A DNA stretch of 64,000 nt from assembly GCA_002694745.1 (NCBI GenBank), contig NZMY01000013.1:124001-188000 (forward strand), in the 5' to 3' direction. The stretch is from Croceicoccus sp. Lineage in GTDB: Bacteria > Pseudomonadota > Alphaproteobacteria > Sphingomonadales > Sphingomonadaceae. Shown in pieces: positions 8,462-18,021 of this stretch. The translations under genes were made by a program, and so were the position numbers. Each line of letters starts with the position of its first letter. The first letter of the stretch is position 1. The notes under the pieces are model-generated. The model had not been told where the DNA came from, ran no database searches, and was given only the letters and a program-made list of their open reading frames with translations.

Positions 8462-9691
8462 TTACCGGACGATGGCGACGCCAACGCGCAGACGGGTCGT
8501 CTGGCGGTTATAGTCGAGCAGGTTTTCGCCATATCCGGCGAACGCCTGCCCGAAGACATAGAGATTGAGGTCGGTCTCCACGATCCGGTCCAGCGGATAG
8601 GACAGCTCGCCATCGATCGCGCCCTTCCCGCTTGAGAAATTGAACCGGCTGCTGGTCTTGAGGCGCAGGCCGTCGTCCTGTCCGACCTCTACCAGCAGGC
8701 CGGTCGATCCGCGATAGCGGCGGATATCCGGATTATCTTCCAGATCGCCGACATAGAAAAACAGGCGCGGCCCGATGGACACGGTATAGTCGCCGACGTC
8801 GAAGGTCCCGACCGGCTGCAGATAGACGGTATTGGCGCTGCGCGATTCCAGCCCGTCGCGCCCGTTGGATTCGTGACGAACGCCGACCTGCCCGCCCAGC
8901 GCAAGACTGCTACCGACCTCGACCGCAGGCTGCAGGTAGAACAGTTCGGGCATGAAATCGATGTTCCGGAACGGCGAGGAATCCGCGCCCAGATCCCAGA
9001 ACATGCGCTGGGTATAGCCGAAATGAACTCCATTCACGATCGGCGCGTCCCCGCCGACATCGCCCGCCTCACCGAACAGCTGGTATTTGAAACTCAGCTG
9101 GATGCGCGCATCGCTGTTGGTGCCGGGTCCATAGGCACCATAGATCGGCTCATAGACCGACAGATTGCCTAGATAGGCATTACCGCGATCCGGCTCTGCC
9201 GAAGGAACCGCGCTGTCGGCAAGCGGCAGGCCGAGCGCCAGTCTCGTATCATCGCTCTCGCTTGCGGGAACCGAAGGAGCGGGCATGGCGAATGCATAGG
9301 CCGATGGCGAGGATGCGAGCGACAATTGCATCTCTCGGTCCGCTTCAGCCGCAACCGGCAAGGCGAATCGGCAATCGGTCAGGGCGAAACGTCCGGGCGC
9401 TACCGCTTCCCCATCGGCGGCACAGGCCAGCGACATCGGATATCGCTCGCCATCAACCGTCAGTGTCGCCACAAGCCGGTCCGGCATCGCGGCGGCGGCC
9501 TCTTTACCGGAATTGATTGCGACCATCCTCACAAGAACGGTCCCGTCGGCACCCGGTTCGACCGCGTCGATCATCACGCGAAGGTTCCGCGCGGCATCTC
9601 CCTGCGCATGGGCCGCCGTTCCGAAAGACGCGGAAACAAGAGACAGGGCGCAGACCGCCGCTGTCCGACTCATACGAGCAAAGGGAGACAT
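8462..9691 (-). CDS. pldA: Outer membrane phospholipase A
   Basis: A 409-residue secreted protein with an N-terminal signal peptide ending near AAHAQ (residue 30). The C-terminal half is a beta-barrel of the OMPLA family; the catalytic set is visible as His273 and Ser275 in RHESNGRDG and Asn287 in ESRSANTVYL, with the spacing of E. coli PldA (His142, Ser144, Asn156). The barrel is preceded by a roughly 130-residue N-terminal domain that E. coli PldA lacks and which looks Ig-like. It hydrolyses acyl chains of phospholipids in the outer leaflet when lipid asymmetry is lost. It stands alone; the promoter should lie in 9692-9806. Confidence 0.88.
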   Translation of the reverse strand: MSPFARMSRTAAVCALSLVSASFGTAAHAQGDAARNLRVMIDAVEPGADGTVLVRMVAINSGKEAAAAMPDRLVATLTVDGERYPMSLACAADGEAVAPGRFALTDCRFALPVAAEADREMQLSLASSPSAYAFAMPAPSVPASESDDTRLALGLPLADSAVPSAEPDRGNAYLGNLSVYEPIYGAYGPGTNSDARIQLSFKYQLFGEAGDVGGDAPIVNGVHFGYTQRMFWDLGADSSPFRNIDFMPELFYLQPAVEVGSSLALGGQVGVRHESNGRDGLESRSANTVYLQPVGTFDVGDYTVSIGPRLFFYVGDLEDNPDIRRYRGSTGLLVEVGQDDGLRLKTSSRFNFSSGKGAIDGELSYPLDRIVETDLNLYVFGQAFAGYGENLLDYNRQTTRLRVGVAIVR

Positions 9692-9806
9692 AGCGGGCTT
9701 TCACCTCGTGTTGGCATTGCGGCAAGAAGAACGTGCCCCCCGTAGGCGGGCCAAGCCTTACGTCGCAAGGGCCGGGTGAAAGCCCCACTTATGTCACATC
9801 CGTCGA

Positions 9807-10211
9807 TCACATCGGCGGCATGTCCGGTTCGCCGTCGTAATCGTCATCCATGCTGTCGGGCATGCCGTCGGCATTCGTATCCCACGCATCCGGGCGGGAA
9901 TCCCCGTCGCGGTCCCATGCGTCCATGACGCCATTGGCATCGGTGTCCATCGTCGGCGCCGTCGTATCGGGAACCGCCGGATCGGGCATCGTCGTATCCG
10001 GCAGGGCACGATCCGCCGGTGTCGCGATGGGATCGGACGGCATCATGTCATCCGAAGGCATCGGCGATGTCGGCATGGTATCGCGCGGATCCGCCGTGTT
10101 CGGAAGCGAACCCGGCATCGGATCAGATTGCGGCACGGTCTGCGCAAGCGCAGGGGTGGCCAGCAAGGCGGCAGCGCCCATAAGGCTGTTGAATAGCATT
10201 TTCGTGTTCAT
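9807..10211 (-). CDS. Secreted acidic Asp-rich repeat protein
   Basis: A 134-residue protein starting MNTKMLFNSLMG, with a signal peptide ending near ALAQ. The ATG at 10211 has AGAGGAGAAA just upstream and is preferred to the longer frame that begins at 10247. The mature part is low complexity: a Pro/Asp/Met-rich stretch, then short units such as DTDANGVMDAWD, DGDSRPDAWD and TNADGMPDSMD that match the calcium-binding Asp pattern of thrombospondin type 3 repeats. I infer a periplasmic or surface Ca-binding protein of unknown role. Confidence 0.75.
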   Translation of the reverse strand: MNTKMLFNSLMGAAALLATPALAQTVPQSDPMPGSLPNTADPRDTMPTSPMPSDDMMPSDPIATPADRALPDTTMPDPAVPDTTAPTMDTDANGVMDAWDRDGDSRPDAWDTNADGMPDSMDDDYDGEPDMPPM

Positions 10212-10358
10212 GGCTTTCTCCTCTGTTGCAACGGGAACGAGAGCCATGCCCGCCTGTGCCCCCCAATGTCACAGGGCGCCCCCTTCCCGCGACAGGGCGA
10301 AAGCCGGCAAATCTTAATGCCGGTACAGCGCAATTTTCCGCAATGCCGCCTTTGCCCT

Positions 10359-12200
10359 TCAGCCAGCGGCCCTCCATGCGCCCAGCAGCAGGGCGCGATA
10401 GACCCGGTCCTTGATGCCCGTACCAATCTCCAACCGGTCGAGCGCCGCCTGCTGAGATGCATCTGGCCGCGCAAAGAGCCCTGAAGCGAAAGTCCGGGCC
10501 AGCGCGGTTTTCGAATGTCCGCACTGCTTCAGATGGGATAAAGCCTTCAATGCGGTGCGCTCCTCCGAAGTGAAATCGCTGCCGAAGGGGAAATCGGGAA
10601 AGAACCCGTCCCTGCGCGGCCCGGCCAGCAGATCGCGCAGCCGTTCGGGCCGGTTCGCCCCGGCGTGAACCTCGACCCCCTTCGCCAGCTTGCCCGCACT
10701 TCGGGCCTTGGCGATAAGATCCTTCGCAAAGCGATGATCGGCGATCGCGGCCATCCGCTCGATGCATTCGCCATCGCTCGCGCCCTTGAGCCAAGCGACG
10801 CCATATTCGGTGACCACCACGTCGCGCATGTGGCGCGGGATGGTCGTGCGGTCCAGCTGCCAGACGATATTGGGCTCTGCCTCGCCGTCGCTGATCCGGT
10901 GCGAATGGACCATGATCACCGAATTCGCCCCGCGCAGAGCCAGCGCCTGTTCGACGAAATCATGCTGCCCGCCGACCCCGCTGACCACGCGCCCGTCGCC
11001 CAGCGTATCCGATTGCGCCGCGCCCAGCACATCGACCTTCATCGCATTGTTGAGGAAGCGCGCATGCACCCGGTCGCGCCGCTTCTCCTCCTCGCCGCCG
11101 TATAGCGCATTGGTGAACGACACCGCCGTCATGTCGAAATCGCGGCGCCGCTCCTCGGGCATCGCCTTCAGCCGGTTCAGGAAATCGCGCGACCCGGCAA
11201 AGAACGCGCTGTGCAGCACGGGGCCGCTGGCCGAACGGCGCTTCAATATGCCTGCGTCATACAGGTCGAGGAAACCGTCGACGAACATCTCGCTCGATGC
11301 ATAGAGCCCTTCCTCGAACGGAGCCGTCTCGCGCTGCTCGTCGGTGATCCGCGCCAGCAATTCGCGGAACAGCGCATTGTGCCGGTGCCGCAGGATCAGC
11401 GCATAGGTCACCGCATCGCCTAGCGATCCTATGCCGATCTGCAAGGTGCCGCCGTCGCGGATCAGGCTGGCCGCATGAAGCCCCGCGACATAATCGGCGG
11501 TGCTGACCGGATTGCGCGGCACGGTGAACACCGGAAACTCGGCCGAAGGATCGTCTAGGATCGCATCGAATGCCTCGGCAGGCATTTCCGCGCTGCCCGG
11601 CATGAAGGGCAGGTCGCGGTTTACCTGCCCCACGAACAGGAATTTCGCCTTTGCCTCGCGCCGCGCCTTCAGCTCGGGCAGCACGTCCAGCGTGATGTCG
11701 GGGTTGGACGACAGGCTGTAGCGCGGCTGCGGCCCGCTTTCGTCCACCGCGATCAGCTGGGCGAGCAGGTTGATCGGTCGACGCAATATGATGTCGGGCG
11801 CGACCGACGTATAATTGACGCTGGTGTAATGCTGCTGGACGGCGGTGTTCGACAGCCACTTGCCCGAATTGACGAAGAATTCCGACACATGGACGTTGTC
11901 GGGCAGGCCGTCACAGCGCAGCGCTTCGGCATAATCCAGTTCGACATAGCCTTCGAACACGCGCTTCACGAACGGCTTCAGCATCCGCGCCTGCAGGTCG
12001 GACGAGGCGCGCGGGCGTTCCAACGTCAGCGCGGTCAGGATCTCCAGCCGCAGCGAAGGATCGGCCTTGGCCCGCGCGAACAATGCGTTTGCGACATGCG
12101 TCGCCTTGCCGATGCCCAGCGGCAGGCCGGTGACGATCTCGGGGCCGAGCCGTTCGGCGATCCATCCGGCCAGCACATCGGCATCGGCAAAGCGGCGCAT
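10359..12200 (-). CDS. Acetyl-CoA hydrolase/transferase family protein
   Basis: A 613-residue protein of the acetyl-CoA hydrolase/transferase superfamily. Recognisable parts are GLPLGIGKATHVANALF at the N-terminus, the central LQIGIGSLGDAVTYALILRHRHN, VSGVGGQHDFVEQALALRGANS and the C-terminal VVVTEYGVAWLKGASD. The ATG at 12200 overlaps the stop of fadJ (TGATG), so it is translationally coupled and preferred to a GTG 24 nt upstream. As the last gene of the beta-oxidation operon it probably moves CoA between acetate or short acyl groups, or hydrolyses surplus acetyl-CoA. The protein is longer than the roughly 500-residue succinate CoA-transferases and closer to the large subgroup. Confidence 0.82.
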   Translation of the reverse strand: MRRFADADVLAGWIAERLGPEIVTGLPLGIGKATHVANALFARAKADPSLRLEILTALTLERPRASSDLQARMLKPFVKRVFEGYVELDYAEALRCDGLPDNVHVSEFFVNSGKWLSNTAVQQHYTSVNYTSVAPDIILRRPINLLAQLIAVDESGPQPRYSLSSNPDITLDVLPELKARREAKAKFLFVGQVNRDLPFMPGSAEMPAEAFDAILDDPSAEFPVFTVPRNPVSTADYVAGLHAASLIRDGGTLQIGIGSLGDAVTYALILRHRHNALFRELLARITDEQRETAPFEEGLYASSEMFVDGFLDLYDAGILKRRSASGPVLHSAFFAGSRDFLNRLKAMPEERRRDFDMTAVSFTNALYGGEEEKRRDRVHARFLNNAMKVDVLGAAQSDTLGDGRVVSGVGGQHDFVEQALALRGANSVIMVHSHRISDGEAEPNIVWQLDRTTIPRHMRDVVVTEYGVAWLKGASDGECIERMAAIADHRFAKDLIAKARSAGKLAKGVEVHAGANRPERLRDLLAGPRRDGFFPDFPFGSDFTSEERTALKALSHLKQCGHSKTALARTFASGLFARPDASQQAALDRLEIGTGIKDRVYRALLLGAWRAAG

Positions 12201-14284
12201 CAGTCGCCGGCCAGGCGCCACCACGCGCTCGGCTGGAAGCGCGGCCCGTGCTCACGCTCCAGCCGTTCGAGCGTATTGGCGATATTCCCGAACCCGCGCG
12301 TCCGCGCGTAATGGATCGGCCCGCCGAGGAAGGGCGCGAAACCGGTGCCGAAGATCATCGCGGCATCGGCGCTGTCTTCATCCTCGACCACGCCTTCCCT
12401 GATCGCCGAAGCGACGGCATCCAGCATCGGCAGCACCAGCCGCTCGGCCAGGCGCGGCGTGACGGGGCCGTCCACCTTGTCCTTCTTCGGCTTGCCGTCG
12501 GAATCGTAGTCGTAGAGCCCCTTGCCCGACTTCTTGCCCAGCTCCCCCCGCTCCACCTTCTCGCGCAGCCAGCCGGGCACTTGGGGCATGCGCCGGTCAA
12601 GATCGCGCGCAAGCGAATCCGCGACGGCAAGGCAGATATCCAGCCCGACCTGATCGGCCAGTTCCACCGGCCCCATCGGCATGCCGAATTCCTCGGCGGT
12701 CCTGTCGATCCGCTCGCACTGGATGCCCTCGTCGATCATCAGCAGGGCCTCGCCAAGATAGGGCATCAGCGCGCGATTGACGAGGAAGCCCGGCGACGCG
12801 GTGACGGGCAGCGGCAGCTTGCCGATGTCGCCGACGAACTGCTGCGCCGTCTCGAAAGCTTGCGAAGAACTGCCCTCGTGGCGCACGACTTCGACCAGAT
12901 CCAGCTTCGACACCGGGTTGAAGAAATGGATGCCGACGAAGCGATCGGCCTTCTGCACATGCTTCGCCAGATCGTTGAGGTTCAGGCTCGAGGTATTGGT
13001 CGCGATCACCGCGTCGCCCCGCGCCTTCTCCTCGATCTCGGCATAGATTGTCTCTTTCAGTTCCGGCTTCTCAGGCGCAGCCTCTATGATGAGGTCGGCG
13101 TGCCGCACCCCTTCGCCGTGCAGGTCGGGCGTAAACCGATCCTTGGCGCGCAGCAATTCCGCGCCGTGCAGCTTGCGGTCGAACAGCTTGAACGCCTTCG
13201 CCACCGCCTTGCCGAGCGCCTCGCGGCTGGGGTCCTGGATCGTGACATCCATCCCCTTCAGCGCGCACCACGCCCCGATCTCCGCCCCCATCGTGCCCGC
13301 GCCGACGACATGGACGCGGGTAATGCCGGAACCGCCCTTGCCGTTCTGCTGCAAGCGCTGACGCAGAAAGAACACGCGGATCAGGTTCTGCGTCGTCTCG
13401 GTCGGCAGCAATTTCGCGAAGGAGGCATGCTCGGCCTCCAGCATGTCCTCCAGCGAACCGCCGTGCTTTTCCCATAATTCGATCAGCGCATAGGGCGCGT
13501 CGTAATGTTCGCTGGGGGCCTTTTCCTCGGTCTGCTTGCGCATTTGCACAGCCATGGCCTTGCGCGCGGGATAGAAGTTCATCGCCGCCGCTGCCGTACC
13601 GCCGCCGCGCCGCTCCATCTTGCCGGCCACGGCCTTGTCGACCGCATTGGCGACATTGCGTTCGGCCACCACCGCATCGACAAAGCCAAGGCTTTTCGCC
13701 TTGCGCGCATCGACCGACTTGCCGGTCAGCATCAGCTTCATCGCTTCCAGCGGACTGATCCGGTGGGTAAAGCGCGCCGTGCCGCCCAGCCCCGGATGCA
13801 GGCCGACCAGCACTTCCGGAAAACCCAGAGAGGCATCGTCACGCGCCACGATGAAATCGCAGGCCAGCGCCAGTTCCAGCCCGCCGCCGACGCAGGCGCC
13901 GTGCACCACTGCGATGGTGGTGGGCTTCAGCGCCGCGATGCGGTCGATCACCGCATTACCCTCGTCGATCCGGGCGCGGATCTCGCTTTCGGTTTCGATA
14001 CCCTGAAACTGCTTGAGATCGGCGCCCGCGGCAAAGCCCGAACGCTTTGCAGAGCGGAAGATCACCGCCTTCCAGTCGCCCTTCTCCACCTCGTCCAGCA
14101 GACCGTCGAGTTCGCGCAGCACCGGCTCGTCGAGCGTATTGGTCGACGTATCCTGCTTGTCGAGGGTCAGGCAGATGCGCTGGCCTTCCTCATGCGTCAG
14201 CCAATGCGTGCCGCGCTTGCCTTCGGTGCCGGTCAGCGGCTTGGGTGTCAGATATTCCTTGGCCGTTACCATCACATCGCTCAT
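12200..14284 (-). CDS. fadJ: Trifunctional-type fatty acid oxidation protein: enoyl-CoA hydratase/3-hydroxyacyl-CoA dehydrogenase
   Basis: A 694-residue fusion. The N-terminal crotonase domain (about residues 15-300) shows GACVGGGLELALACD and LGFPEVLVGLHPGLGGTARF with the two catalytic Glu residues. The 3-hydroxyacyl-CoA dehydrogenase domain begins at VVGAGTMGAEIGAWCALKG and has the catalytic His in VGIHFFNPVSKLDLVEV. It performs hydration and NAD-linked oxidation in beta-oxidation. The start is the ATG at 14284 inside the thiolase stop (TGATG); the open frame continues upstream to 14755 only because it lies antisense-free behind thiolase. It is the third gene of the operon fadE-thiolase-fadJ-hydrolase. 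Confidence 0.92.
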   Translation of the reverse strand: MSDVMVTAKEYLTPKPLTGTEGKRGTHWLTHEEGQRICLTLDKQDTSTNTLDEPVLRELDGLLDEVEKGDWKAVIFRSAKRSGFAAGADLKQFQGIETESEIRARIDEGNAVIDRIAALKPTTIAVVHGACVGGGLELALACDFIVARDDASLGFPEVLVGLHPGLGGTARFTHRISPLEAMKLMLTGKSVDARKAKSLGFVDAVVAERNVANAVDKAVAGKMERRGGGTAAAAMNFYPARKAMAVQMRKQTEEKAPSEHYDAPYALIELWEKHGGSLEDMLEAEHASFAKLLPTETTQNLIRVFFLRQRLQQNGKGGSGITRVHVVGAGTMGAEIGAWCALKGMDVTIQDPSREALGKAVAKAFKLFDRKLHGAELLRAKDRFTPDLHGEGVRHADLIIEAAPEKPELKETIYAEIEEKARGDAVIATNTSSLNLNDLAKHVQKADRFVGIHFFNPVSKLDLVEVVRHEGSSSQAFETAQQFVGDIGKLPLPVTASPGFLVNRALMPYLGEALLMIDEGIQCERIDRTAEEFGMPMGPVELADQVGLDICLAVADSLARDLDRRMPQVPGWLREKVERGELGKKSGKGLYDYDSDGKPKKDKVDGPVTPRLAERLVLPMLDAVASAIREGVVEDEDSADAAMIFGTGFAPFLGGPIHYARTRGFGNIANTLERLEREHGPRFQPSAWWRLAGD

Positions 14285-15546
14285 CACAGGGCCTCCACCA
14301 GCATCGCTCCGCCCTGCCCGCCGCCGATGCATTCGGTGGCGATGCCGCGCTTGCCGCCGGTGCGGCGCAAGGCATTGATCAGGTGCAGCACGATGCGCGT
14401 GCCGCTGGTGCCGACCGGATGGCCCAGGCTGACCGCCCCGCCATCGATATTGAGTCGGTCCCGCTCGATCCGCCCGAGCGCGCCTTCCATGCCCAAGACC
14501 TCGCGGCAGAAATCCCTGTCCTCCCAAGCGGCAAGGCAGGCAAGGACCTGCGCGGCAAATGCCTCGTTCAGTTCCCAAAGTTCGATTTCGCCAAGCGACA
14601 GCTCCGCGCGCTGCATCAGCGGGGTAGAGGACAGAACCGGCCCCAGACCCATGATATTGGGGGCCAAAGCGGCCCATTCGCTGTCCAGAATGCGCGCAAT
14701 CGGCGTCAGACCGTGTTCCTCCACCGCCTTTTCCGACGCCAGAATCATCCAGCATGCGCCATCGGTCACCTGGCTCGAATTGCCGGCGGTGACGTCGCCA
14801 TATTGCTCGAACACCGGCTTCAGCCCGCCAAGCTGCTCCATGTTGCTGTCGGGGCGCACGCCGTCGTCATGGTCATAGACGGTCCCGTCGGGCGCGAACA
14901 TCGGCTCGACCTCGTCATCCAGCCAGCCTTCCTCCTGCGCCTCCGCAAGGCGGCGGTGGCTTTCCATCGCATATTCGTCGGCCTGCCAGCGGCTGATTCC
15001 GAATCGGTGGGCCAGCACTTCAGCGGTCTGCCCCATGGCAAGGCCCGACACGGGATCGGTCAGCCCCTGCTTCAGCCCGATCTCGGGCGAGAGGAACGAC
15101 GGCTTGAAATCGGTCAACGCCTTGGCCCTGTCGCCCGCACTCTTCGCGCCCTGGAACACGGCAAGCCATTCGGTCGCCTCGTCCGACAGGATCAGCGGGG
15201 CGCGGCTCAGCGCCTCGGCCCCGCCGGCGAGCACGAGGTCCATGTCGCCATGCGCGATATTGCGAAACGCCTCGTCCAGCGACTGCATGCCCGACCCGCA
15301 ATTGCGGTGCACCGTATAGGCGGGCATCGCGTAGCCGCATCCCATCCGCAGCGCCGCGACGCGGGCCACGTTCATCTCGCCCGCGATCTGGTTCGCGCAA
15401 CCGAGTATGACCTCGTCGAACGCATCGCGTGCGAATGGCTGGCGCATCAAAAGCGGCCTGCCGCATTGCACGGCAAGATCGGCCGGGCTGAAAGGTCCGG
15501 GCTTGCCGCGCGCCTTGATGAAGGGCGTGCGCAGCCCGTCGATCAC
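14284..15546 (-). CDS. fadI: Acetyl-CoA C-acyltransferase (beta-ketothiolase)
   Basis: A thiolase of about 420 residues. The nucleophile is Cys83 in HRNCGSGMQS, the active-site His is in GGAVSLGHPVGTSG, and the second Cys is in ATECIGGGQGGAM; LWELNEAFAAQ is also present. It cleaves 3-ketoacyl-CoA to acetyl-CoA and the shortened acyl-CoA. The start is unusual: the only standard start codon is a GTG at 15546 that overlaps the fadE stop, yet the frame upstream still reads ARPVY before VIDGLRTPF, the usual thiolase N-terminus. Either the GTG start removes this strand or translation begins at a non-canonical codon inside fadE. Confidence 0.9.
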   Translation of the reverse strand: MIDGLRTPFIKARGKPGPFSPADLAVQCGRPLLMRQPFARDAFDEVILGCANQIAGEMNVARVAALRMGCGYAMPAYTVHRNCGSGMQSLDEAFRNIAHGDMDLVLAGGAEALSRAPLILSDEATEWLAVFQGAKSAGDRAKALTDFKPSFLSPEIGLKQGLTDPVSGLAMGQTAEVLAHRFGISRWQADEYAMESHRRLAEAQEEGWLDDEVEPMFAPDGTVYDHDDGVRPDSNMEQLGGLKPVFEQYGDVTAGNSSQVTDGACWMILASEKAVEEHGLTPIARILDSEWAALAPNIMGLGPVLSSTPLMQRAELSLGEIELWELNEAFAAQVLACLAAWEDRDFCREVLGMEGALGRIERDRLNIDGGAVSLGHPVGTSGTRIVLHLINALRRTGGKRGIATECIGGGQGGAMLVEAL

Positions 15547-17783
15547 ATAGACTGGACGAGCTTCAGATCGGGCTGTTGTGGGGATGGCTCCTGCTCCTCT
15601 TCCGGGACGACCAGACCGCGAAGGTCCTTGGGGTCGAAATCATCGGTGGCGACCACGATGGCGACGGCTTCTTCCGCTTCTGCCAATGCTTCGCGTTCGG
15701 CGTCGTTCAATGCGTCAGGCCCATGCTCCTTGCGCTTGTCGCGCAGCCTCTGCGTCCGCTCCACCAGGTCGAGCGCGCGTTCCAGATCGGCGACCGGTCC
15801 CGGCCCGACATGCACGCCGCAAGCGATGCGGTCGCGCTGCGCGCCGCTGGACAGGATCGTGTCGGCGCAGGCGAAGATCACCTCGTCGCTGGGGCCGCGC
15901 GGATGGCTGCGGAACGGCATCGAAACCGCGCGCATGACCTTGTCGAGCAGCGGCACCGGGAAATTGACGAAGATCGCGTCGAAGCGGTCCTCGATCCGCT
16001 GGAAGCCGGTTTCGCAGCACCATTCGACCAGCGGCAGATCCTCGTCGAGGCAGCCGTCGTCCTCCCAGCGCTTGAGCACTGCGCTCAGCAGATAGAGTTC
16101 GGATAAGATGTCGCCATAGCGGGCCGAGATCGCTTCCTTGCGCTTCAGCGTGCCGCCCAGCGAGATCAGCGCCACCTCGGCGCAGGTCGCCAGCGCCGCG
16201 GCATAGCGGGACAGCTGCTTGTAATAGCCCTTCCCCTTGCCCGCGCCGCCGCCATAGGCAAGCTTGCCTGCGGTCCAGCCGCTGCCGAAGCTGCTGGCAA
16301 GGTTCTTGATGATGTGCCCGGCATGCTTCCAGACAACCTCGTCAAAGGCTTCCAACCCGTCCTTGCCGCCCTGTTCCAGCGCGACGACTTCCCTCAGCAG
16401 ATAGGGATGGTCGCGCATCGCGCCCTGGCCGAATATGATCAGGCTGCGCGTCACGATATTCGCGCCCTCGACCGTGATGCCCACGGGGACCGAGCGATAG
16501 ACATTGCCGAAATAGTTCTTCGGCCCGTCGATGATCGTCTTGCCGCCATGGATGTCCATGGTGTCGTCCACCGCCTGCCGCATGCGATAGGTGGCATGCG
16601 CTTTCATGATGGCCGACACGATGGAGGGGTGATGCCCCTGGTCCAGCCCCGCGCAGGTAAAGCGGCGCGCGGCCTCAAGCTCATAGGCGATGCCCGCGAT
16701 GCGGCCAAGTCGCTCCTTGATCCCCTCGAACTTGCCGATGGGGATGCCGAACTGTTCGCGGATGCGCGAATATCCTCCCGCCGTGCGCGCGGCCAGACAC
16801 GCCGCCGCGGTTGCCAGAGAGGGCAGCGAGATGCCCCGCCCCGCCGCCAGCGCGGCCATCAGCATCTTCCAGCCCTGCCCGATCTGGTCGCGCCCGCCGA
16901 TGATCGCATCGATTGGCACGAACACGTCCTTGCCCGTCACCGGGCCGTTCTGAAATGCCTGCATGGACGGGATATGCCGCCGCCCGTGCTCGACGCCGGG
17001 CGTATCGGTCGGGACCAGCGCCACGGTAATGCCGCGGTCCTCGACATCGGACAGCAGATGATCCGGATCGAACAGTTTGAACGCCAGCCCCAGCACGGTC
17101 GCGACAGGTGCCAGCGTGATATAGCGCTTGGCAAAAGTGATCGAGATGCCGAGCACTTCCTTGCCGTCCACGGTTCGCTTGCACACCACGCCCCGATCGA
17201 TCATCGCCGAGGCATCCGATCCCGCCTCGTTGCTGGTCAGCGCGAAGCAGGGAATCTCCCGCCCGTCGGCAAGGCGCGGCAGATAATGGTCCTTCTGCTC
17301 GTCCAGTCCGAACTGCATCAGCAATTCACCGGGGCCGAGCGAGTTGGGCACCATCACCGTCACCGCGGCCGTGACCGACCGGCTGGAAATGCGCTTGTTC
17401 ACCTCGCTATGGGCAAAGGCGCTGAAGCCCAGCCCACCATATTCCTTGGGAATGATCATGCCGAAGAACTTGTTGGTCTTCAGGAAATCCCAGACCTCGG
17501 GCGACAGATCCATGTCCACGGACGAGATCTGCCAGTCATCCAGCATGTCGCAGAGTTCCGCCACCGGCCCGTCGATGAACGCCTGCTCCTCCTCGGTCAG
17601 CGACGCGGGGGCCATGTCGCGCATCTTTTCCCAGTCGGGCGATCCGCTGAACAGGTCGGCGTCCCACCAGGTATCGCCCGCTTCCATCGCTTCTCGTTCG
17701 GTGGCGGAAAGCGAAGGCAGGCTGCCCTTGGCCCATTGGTAGATGGGGTTGGAGAGGAGGTTGCGGCGGATTCTTTCGATCAT
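15543..17783 (-). CDS. fadE: Long-chain acyl-CoA dehydrogenase
   Basis: A 746-residue acyl-CoA dehydrogenase of the large bacterial FadE class, with the core ACAD domain at about 100-480 (GLGFSAFAHSEVNKRISSRS, FALTSNEAGSDASAM, MDIHGGKTIIDGPKNYFGNVYRSVPVGITVEGANIV) and a long C-terminal helical part (DUF1974-like). It catalyses the first, FAD-dependent step of beta-oxidation. The start MIERIRRNLLSNPIYQW at 17783 is chosen; an in-frame start at 17867 exists but adds non-conserved sequence. It is the first gene of the four-gene operon, and its 3' end overlaps the thiolase start. Confidence 0.9.
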   Translation of the reverse strand: MIERIRRNLLSNPIYQWAKGSLPSLSATEREAMEAGDTWWDADLFSGSPDWEKMRDMAPASLTEEEQAFIDGPVAELCDMLDDWQISSVDMDLSPEVWDFLKTNKFFGMIIPKEYGGLGFSAFAHSEVNKRISSRSVTAAVTVMVPNSLGPGELLMQFGLDEQKDHYLPRLADGREIPCFALTSNEAGSDASAMIDRGVVCKRTVDGKEVLGISITFAKRYITLAPVATVLGLAFKLFDPDHLLSDVEDRGITVALVPTDTPGVEHGRRHIPSMQAFQNGPVTGKDVFVPIDAIIGGRDQIGQGWKMLMAALAAGRGISLPSLATAAACLAARTAGGYSRIREQFGIPIGKFEGIKERLGRIAGIAYELEAARRFTCAGLDQGHHPSIVSAIMKAHATYRMRQAVDDTMDIHGGKTIIDGPKNYFGNVYRSVPVGITVEGANIVTRSLIIFGQGAMRDHPYLLREVVALEQGGKDGLEAFDEVVWKHAGHIIKNLASSFGSGWTAGKLAYGGGAGKGKGYYKQLSRYAAALATCAEVALISLGGTLKRKEAISARYGDILSELYLLSAVLKRWEDDGCLDEDLPLVEWCCETGFQRIEDRFDAIFVNFPVPLLDKVMRAVSMPFRSHPRGPSDEVIFACADTILSSGAQRDRIACGVHVGPGPVADLERALDLVERTQRLRDKRKEHGPDALNDAEREALAEAEEAVAIVVATDDFDPKDLRGLVVPEEEQEPSPQQPDLKLVQSM

Positions 17784-17914
17784 GACAGGCTCGTTTCGGC
17801 CAAGGGATGTAATGGTGGCTGTCCCTAGGTAATGGGCCAAAACAGCGAAGGTTCCGCCCGCGAACACGGCGGCCCGACCGCCTGAAAGCGCCCGCCCTCC
17901 TGAAAACGCCGGGG

Positions 17915-17939
17915 GGAACGGTTAACGGCGTGTGGGGTT
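17915..17939 (+). promoter_or_regulatory. Weak EcfG-type stress promoter candidate
   Basis: GGAAC (17915-17919), 16 nt, GGTT (17936-17939), compared with the alphaproteobacterial EcfG consensus GGAAC-N16/17-CGTT, so one mismatch. It lies 82 nt before the PQQ sugar dehydrogenase ATG in the divergent gap 17784-18021. No start-site data; the call rests on motif and position. Confidence 0.35.
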
Positions 17940-18021
17940 CAGATTAATGATGCGCGACCGGATCGCCGATCGCCGCCATGCTCCCGAACGTCCACGCTCC
18001 ACAACAGGGATACCGAACCTC

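Noticed and set aside
16314-17828. 504-codon open frame on the plus strand
   Set aside because: It lies antisense to fadE, which has clear motifs; the Arg/His/Gln-rich product is typical of shadow frames in GC-rich DNA.
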